Virus record (IMG/VR): IMGVR_UViG_3300040801_002695
Coordinates: 1-41,539 of that record
Reading direction: 5' to 3' (one strand)
DNA: 41,539 bases
DNA from: a virus
Within the stretch, counting starts at the first letter, position 1, and the number at the start of each line of letters is the position of its first letter. Of this stretch, positions 37,530 to 41,539 are shown in pieces. The notes beneath the pieces are model-generated. The model was not told the DNA's origin and made no database searches. It saw only the letters and a program-made list of their open reading frames with translations. Both the position numbers and the translations under genes were made by a program.

Positions 37530-38125
37530 TCCGTTGCTCCAATCGCCTCCATGGCGTCTGAGAGGTTCCGAGGTTCAGGATGATCCGCCGGGCGGTCGGC
37601 TCGCTCGAGGACGCGCAGGGCATGCTCGGGGATTTCGAGGTACGTCCATCCCCACTCGTCGTTCTGACCGAAGACCGCCTGCAGAGCCTCCGGAGTGCTG
37701 ACGCCGTGCGCGGCCAGGCGGTCCAGCCGCTGGCGCTGCACCGAGGTCTGCCGGATCTTGAGGACCGTCTCGCAGAGGTGGAGTGGCGGGCGGCCTCGGT
37801 ATCCGGTGATCGGCCGTTCGTTCCGCAGGTCCTGACGCTCTGGCGTCATCTGACGCCGCTGCTGCTTCGCCTCGGAGTTCTCGCTCCGGATCTGCTCGAA
37901 GGCCTCGATGATCCACTTCAGCTTCGGCGTCTCCGACGCGAAATGCGCAAAGACCCGGTCCATCGCCTGCCTCACCCAGACCTGATTCCCGCAACGCGTG
38001 CCGGGCCCGATCGAGTCGAGCCAGACGCGCGCCTGCTCGTCGTTCAGCACGGCCTTCCACGCCGGCCAGAGGGCCTTCGCTTTCTCGATCGTCTTGTCCC
38101 AGTCCATGGTCGGGTCAGTCGTCAT
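37526..38125 (-). CDS. Replication-module protein, partner of the initiator (199 aa)
   Basis: Helical and mixed, with WPAWKAVLNDEQARVWLDSI and TPKLKWIIEAFEQIRSENSE. It lies directly downstream of the initiator, the lambda-P position, and its start overlaps the initiator gene by ATGA. I see no AAA+ motif, so a DnaC-like loader is not supported. A P-like or other helicase-recruiting role is only suggested by place. Confidence 0.5.
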   Translation of the reverse strand: MTTDPTMDWDKTIEKAKALWPAWKAVLNDEQARVWLDSIGPGTRCGNQVWVRQAMDRVFAHFASETPKLKWIIEAFEQIRSENSEAKQQRRQMTPERQDLRNERPITGYRGRPPLHLCETVLKIRQTSVQRQRLDRLAAHGVSTPEALQAVFGQNDEWGWTYLEIPEHALRVLERADRPADHPEPRNLSDAMEAIGATE

Positions 38126-39108
38126 GCCGTCTTGCTCCGTTGCTCCTGCTGGACTCTGGCGAACACGTCCACCACGTCCTCTCGTTCATCGCCTTCGCCC
38201 CACGTCGCGGGGTCGTCCTCCCATCCCATCTCGCGAATTTTGCGCAGCGGCTTCGGCACGAACCTGCGTTTCTGTAGGTCTGGGTCCATCGCATCCGCCG
38301 CGGAGTACCTGCGGCCCAGCCACTCGTCGAGCTCGTCCGCCGTCACGCCGTGCCGATGGATCGCCCAAGCGTAGTGGTCGCGGAATCCGCCGCGAGACTC
38401 CCGGAACCCCGGAGGCAGTGCTCGCCAGGCTGCGTCAGCCCTGGGCGTGAAGAACCTCACGATCTCCCGATCGACGTCGCGTGGGTCATCGACCTGCGGC
38501 ATCGCAGCGAGCTCCGGTGGGAGATCCCACTGGCCAATCGATCGATCGAACGCATCGCGCGCACCCGATGGTTCCGTTGGTCCTGTTCCTTGGTCTGGTT
38601 CCTTGGTCTGGTTAGGGCGCACGTAGGTGCGCGTTGCAGGCGCACGTAGGTGCGCGTTACGGGCGCACGTAGGTGCGCGTTGGGTGCTCTGAGGTGCGCG
38701 TTGGTCAGCGCACGTAGGTGCGCATTGCCCCCCGTCATGCGCACCTTGGTGCGCGTCGCTATGCGCACGCTGGTGCGCGTTGGTCGGCGTGATGTCGTAG
38801 GTGTTAAGCGTCTTTCCGCCCACGGATCGACGCTTGACCCCGATGTGCCCGCCGGCATGAAGCCGCCTCACAGCCTCCTGGACGGCCCGCAACCCGACCC
38901 CACATTCACGACCGATCGCCTCCTGAGAGGGCCAGGCGAGCCCCGTCTCGGCGTCCGCGTACATGCAGATCACCACGTAGACGTTCACCATCGTGGCGAC
39001 GTCTACCTTCCAGCCCTTCGACTTCCGGCCATCGGGCGCAGGGGTGTCGTCGGCCATCACGCGGCGGAGGCGGGCGTTGTCGAGCTTGGTCCATCCGTTG
39101 GGGGTCAT
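38122..39108 (-). CDS. Replication initiator, O-like, with iterons in its gene (328 aa)
   Basis: N-terminal 60-110 is a winged helix-turn-helix of the replication-initiator kind: WPSQEAIGRECGVGLRAVQE, then AVRRLHAGGHIGVKRRSVGG. The middle (about 110-170) is a low-complexity stretch rich in Ala, His, Arg and Thr, encoded by the iterons. The C-terminal 180 residues (DREIVRFFTPRADAAWRALP, ITYAWAIHRHG-like DHYAWAIHRHGVTADELDEW) probably contact replication partners. This is the layout of lambda O, where the origin repeats lie within the gene. ATG 39108 overlaps the Dam gene's end. Confidence 0.75.
   Translation of the reverse strand: MTPNGWTKLDNARLRRVMADDTPAPDGRKSKGWKVDVATMVNVYVVICMYADAETGLAWPSQEAIGRECGVGLRAVQEAVRRLHAGGHIGVKRRSVGGKTLNTYDITPTNAHQRAHSDAHQGAHDGGQCAPTCADQRAPQSTQRAPTCARNAHLRAPATRTYVRPNQTKEPDQGTGPTEPSGARDAFDRSIGQWDLPPELAAMPQVDDPRDVDREIVRFFTPRADAAWRALPPGFRESRGGFRDHYAWAIHRHGVTADELDEWLGRRYSAADAMDPDLQKRRFVPKPLRKIREMGWEDDPATWGEGDEREDVVDVFARVQQEQRSKTA
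38617..38781. repeat. Seven iterons: candidate replication origin
   Basis: Repeats of GCGCACGTAGGTGCGCGTT at 38617-38635, 38640-38658, 38663-38681, 38708-38726 (one change), 38763-38781, 38739-38757 (more divergent) and 38684-38702 (most divergent). Each is itself a GCGCAC-N4-GTGCGC palindrome plus GTT. The first three are 23 bp apart, not a multiple of three, so the repeat is kept as DNA and not as protein. No AT-rich unwinding element was noted inside the window nearby. Confidence 0.8.
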
Positions 39109-39989
39109 GCGAATAGGCCGCCTTCCTGCCGGGTGTTGAGGGGTCCATTGACGAGGAGGACCTCGGTGACGCGGACGTCGCTCTTCCCTCGTGAGCCGGA
39201 CGATGCCATCGCCTTCGATACTTCAATCTCTCGCCGCTTCCAGCGGTCGACGGGGTAGAGGGTGTTGAGAAGGGGATGCTGGTAGTAGCTGACGACGACG
39301 CGGGCCTGCCGGAACCGGCTGAGGCTCTCGGCAAGGCGTTCGTGGTCGCCTTCTCTGAGCTTGTGCAGGTACTTCGCCCCCTTCACGAGGTATGGGGGAT
39401 CGACGTAGATGGCGGCTCCCGGGGCATCCTCGATGCGCTCGAGCAGCTCGAAGGCGTCCATCGTGAGGGCTGTGACGTGGCGGAGGCGGCGTCGCCATGC
39501 CGGGATGGATCGGATGGCGTTGTGGAAGCGGCGAGCGGCGTGGCCGCCGTTGTGCGTGTACCTGGCGCAGTAGTGGTTGTCGTAGTTGCTGCATCCAGCG
39601 ACGCCATTCCGCCCAAGCCATGCGGCGAGGAAGTAGGCCTCGGCGCGGTCGAGGTCCGGGGCGGCCGCCGGCGTCCAGTCGCGTCGGATCTCCTCAGCCG
39701 CGGCCGCGTGGATCTGCTGCGCCATGATGGTCCGGCGGAGGCGGCGATAGAGCATGGGGCCGAGGGTCCGGTCCTGCACGACCCGGGCGAGATTGATGAG
39801 GTCGCCGTGCAGGTCGTTGACGGTCTCCATCGACGCCGCCGGCTTGGCGAGCAGCACGGCCATCGAGCCGCAGAACGGCTCCCAGTAGCTTCGGTGGTCG
39901 CCGAGCTCCTCGATGATCGTTCGAGCGAGGTTGCGCTTGGCGCCGAACCATGGCGAGAGGGCTTTGATGGGCATGTCCGCCGACGTCAT
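39105..39989 (-). CDS. dam: Dam-type N6-adenine DNA methyltransferase (294 aa)
   Basis: Typical D12/Dam-class enzyme: SPWFGAKRNLARTIIEELGD, motif I WEPFCGSMAVLLAKPAAS with ND for AdoMet contact, catalytic motif IV IYVDPPYL (about residue 195) and KYLHKLREGDHERLAESLSR. It transfers a methyl group to adenine N6 in phage or host DNA, which may protect from restriction or mark replication state. The start at ATG 39989 overlaps the upstream gene as ATGA. An alternative start is five codons later. Confidence 0.85.
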   Translation of the reverse strand: MTSADMPIKALSPWFGAKRNLARTIIEELGDHRSYWEPFCGSMAVLLAKPAASMETVNDLHGDLINLARVVQDRTLGPMLYRRLRRTIMAQQIHAAAAEEIRRDWTPAAAPDLDRAEAYFLAAWLGRNGVAGCSNYDNHYCARYTHNGGHAARRFHNAIRSIPAWRRRLRHVTALTMDAFELLERIEDAPGAAIYVDPPYLVKGAKYLHKLREGDHERLAESLSRFRQARVVVSYYQHPLLNTLYPVDRWKRREIEVSKAMASSGSRGKSDVRVTEVLLVNGPLNTRQEGGLFA

Positions 39990-40357
39990 GCTTTTGCGAC
40001 CTCCCGTTTCAGCACCGGAGCTCGCCTGATGTGCTCCAAGCGGTCGCGAAGACGCTGGCTATGCCGTCCGTGGCGATGGGACGGGGTCTCGGTCTTCGGG
40101 GCGTGCGCGTGCGGGAAATCGTCGCAGAGGACGAGCTGGTCCGCCCTGCATCTCCATCGGTTGCGCAGAGCCATGCGGTCGCCGGGGGCGGGGCGGACGG
40201 TGAATCCGACCATGGCGAAGTCCACCAGGTAGACCCCGTTTCCGACCTGACGCTCGACGACCCCGCAGAGTCGACGGTGTCCCTTGCGATAGTCGCGCTC
40301 GGCGACGATCGTCCCGGGCTCGAGGATGGCGTCCGATGGACATGGGCGGTTTGTCAT
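39986..40357 (-). CDS. Hypothetical protein with N-terminal beta domain (123 aa)
   Basis: MTNRPCPSDAILEPGTIVAE leads into an SH3/Tudor-like beta pattern (GVVERQVGNGVYLVDFAMVG), ending in a basic Arg/His tail (HAPKTETPSHRHGRHSQRLR). It is likely nucleic-acid-associated. Coupled to the Dam gene. No family recognised. Confidence 0.6.
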   Translation of the reverse strand: MTNRPCPSDAILEPGTIVAERDYRKGHRRLCGVVERQVGNGVYLVDFAMVGFTVRPAPGDRMALRNRWRCRADQLVLCDDFPHAHAPKTETPSHRHGRHSQRLRDRLEHIRRAPVLKREVAKA

Positions 40358-40362
40358 GCTGC

Positions 40363-40599
40363 CTACTCTCCCGCCTCACGCTTTGCGTCTGATTCGATCT
40401 GGAGCGCGAGCGGGGAGATGCGGGCTCGGATATGACGGATGTCGAGTCCGAGCTGGTCGAGTCGCTGCTGGCGCTCCGCGTTCTTTGGGACCTTCACGTT
40501 GCCCATCTCTCGAGCTGCTTCCTCCAGGAAGGCAATCACGCTCCTGATGTGGGAGAGGGGCTCGGCGTGCGGCGTGTTGCTCTTCGGCATGAACGCCAT
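40363..40599 (-). CDS. Small helical hypothetical protein (78 aa)
   Basis: ATG 40599 overlaps the upstream gene's stop as TGATG. Helical, with HIRSVIAFLEEAAREMGNVK and RQQRLDQLGLDIRHIRARIS. A possible DNA- or protein-binding helix bundle. Function unknown. Confidence 0.55.
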   Translation of the reverse strand: MAFMPKSNTPHAEPLSHIRSVIAFLEEAAREMGNVKVPKNAERQQRLDQLGLDIRHIRARISPLALQIESDAKREAGE

Positions 40600-41429
40600 C
40601 ACGCGACCTCCACTCCAGCCTTGTCGAACGCCTGCCGCACCACTTCGGTGAGGTACCCGGCGTGTTCGGCCGTATCAGATCCGCCCCACCAGATGATGGT
40701 GTCGATTCGCGGCCACATGATGAGCAAGTGCGTCATCGCCTCGACCTGCAAATCCATCGGCGCAAGAATTCCGTCCTTGCGTCCCTTGTGGATGAACGGG
40801 TTGAAGCTGGGAATGATCTCCTCCCAGCCATTGACGACGGCCGCTTGCATCTTCCGGTCGAGGTAGTTGCATTGGGCGGCGATCTTGTACGGATCCCGGT
40901 TGCCGGACGAGTTGTAGGTTGCACGAATGAACCCGACGCCGCAGTCGGGCAACTCATCCTTGAGCGTTGTCGATGCGAGGTTGTAGTAGCCCGCTCGCCA
41001 CCGCTGATGGACACGGATGCAGCCGTAAAACCGATCTCGATGATCTCGCAGTTGCTTCCCGTCGAGCGGCAAGCGGACGCCGTTCTCACACCAGTTGAAC
41101 ATGATCGGAACATGGCTGGGCAGCTTGGCAATATCATCCTGCACGGCTTCCAACTCCAGCATTCGGTCCCAGTTGCCATAGAGGCACTCTGGAATGGTGA
41201 CGCCGTTCTCGTTGATCGTGCCTTCACCCTTGAACGTGTGGAACACCCGCACCTTTCGCTGCGGCTGCGGCGTCGGCGGGATGAACGGCTTCGTCTCCGG
41301 GCCGTCGTTCTGCTCGCTCGGCACGTCGGCCGTCATGGCGTCAAGGATCTGCTCAGCCTCGGTCAGCTTGCCTTTCGCCACTCGAACCATCTCGTTGATC
41401 TGCTTCTGGTTCATGTTTATCCGTTTCAT
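40599..41429 (-). CDS. Unrecognised conserved-looking protein, first gene of replication block (276 aa)
   Basis: MKRINMNQKQINEMVRVAKG leads to a linker (about 35-55, rich in Pro and Gln) and a dense globular domain with PIMFNWCENGVRLPLDGKQL, YGCIRVHQRWRAGYYNLAST and IDTIIWWGGSDTAEHAGYLT. Aromatic and charged residue spacing resembles a TIM-barrel or glycoside-hydrolase-like fold, but I could not name one. The gene starts right after the hexamer array, so its leader depends on copy number of that array. Confidence 0.55.
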   Translation of the reverse strand: MKRINMNQKQINEMVRVAKGKLTEAEQILDAMTADVPSEQNDGPETKPFIPPTPQPQRKVRVFHTFKGEGTINENGVTIPECLYGNWDRMLELEAVQDDIAKLPSHVPIMFNWCENGVRLPLDGKQLRDHRDRFYGCIRVHQRWRAGYYNLASTTLKDELPDCGVGFIRATYNSSGNRDPYKIAAQCNYLDRKMQAAVVNGWEEIIPSFNPFIHKGRKDGILAPMDLQVEAMTHLLIMWPRIDTIIWWGGSDTAEHAGYLTEVVRQAFDKAGVEVA

Positions 41430-41448
41430 GCTTATCCATTGTGCGTCA

Positions 41449-41539
41449 TTACCTCGACCCCGACCCTGACCCCGACCCTGACCCCGACCTCGACCTCGAC
41501 CTCGACCCCGACCACGACCCCGACCTCGACCTCGACCTC
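41449..41539 (-). CDS. Ser-Gly/Ser-Arg repeat small protein (C-terminal part)
   Basis: The frame continuing from the gene that begins at 66 ends SGSGSGSGSR and stops at TAA (41451-41449). This TAA overlaps ATG as TAATG, making a five-codon MTHNG ORF just before the next gene. It applies only if the window ends are joined. Confidence 0.4.
   Translation of the reverse strand, partial: RSRSRSGSWSGSRSRSRSGSGSGSGSGSR
41453..41539. repeat. GACCYC hexamer array, right end (14.5 units)
   Basis: Tandem CTCGAC/CCCGAC/CCTGAC/CACGAC units, truncated by the window end. Bases 41506-41531 equal 1-26. On the minus strand the frames read Ser-Gly/Ser-Arg or Glu-Val/Gly-Val. Confidence 0.85.

Noticed and set aside
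38617-38781. CRISPR array
   Set aside because: Spacers are only about 2-12 bases, the repeats are palindromic and lie inside a replication initiator gene.

Overview
The window reads as an essentially complete genome of a temperate, long-tailed (siphovirus-like) dsDNA phage, high in GC. The likely host is a member of the Planctomycetota. That is an inference from the integrase type (a 'WPRPKT' box and an otherwise atypical catalytic pocket) and the general protein style; no host gene is present. The two ends carry the same GACCYC hexamer array, sharing 26 identical bases. The simplest reading is a circular or circularly permuted genome cut inside a microsatellite.

Layout, following transcription. 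Nearly everything is on the minus strand; only three genes are on the plus strand (integrase, CI-like repressor, small membrane protein). (1) 6626 down to 63: an accessory operon with a zinc-ribbon membrane protein, a DUF2303 protein, a DUF5131 (Gp37/Gp68) protein, small coupled ORFs, two exported beta-rich proteins and small hypothetical proteins. It runs through the hexamer array into (2) 41429 down to 36520: the replication block (Dam-type methylase, O-like initiator with seven iterons inside its own gene, downstream partner protein, PD-(D/E)XK-like nuclease). (3) 36472 down to 31496: a promoter/operator, small early-type genes, a probable lysis or envelope cluster, and a large LamG/SGNH-hydrolase fibre-like protein. 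(4) 31376 down to 11216: a good sigma-70-like promoter, then ParB/methylase, terminase small and large subunits, portal, protease-capsid fusion, decoration protein, connectors, tail tube, tail chaperone with a -1 frameshift, tape measure and tail-tip proteins. (5) 6627 to 11313: lysogeny and integration, with the attachment site (5' half of a tRNA-Arg gene), integrase, excisionase, CsrA, an initiator-like tRNA, a long non-coding hairpin array, a ribbon-helix-helix-type regulator, the repressor and a membrane protein.

The most unusual part is 8789-9640. Between a phage csrA gene and the regulator, about 520 bases with no credible protein gene hold at least eleven consecutive inverted repeats, directly beside a tRNA(CAU) with initiator-like features. 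This resembles the phage setting of giant ornate RNAs such as GOLLD and ROOL, but I cannot assign it to either. Other notable features: a tail-chaperone frameshift that fills an apparent gap, replication iterons whose spacing ignores the reading frame, a ParB-methylase fusion lacking its DPPY motif, a repressor lacking the S24 catalytic dyad, and a peripheral-subunit-binding domain between 23-bp direct repeats. Most adjacent minus-strand genes overlap by ATGA, GTGA or TGATG, so translation is probably coupled over long stretches.
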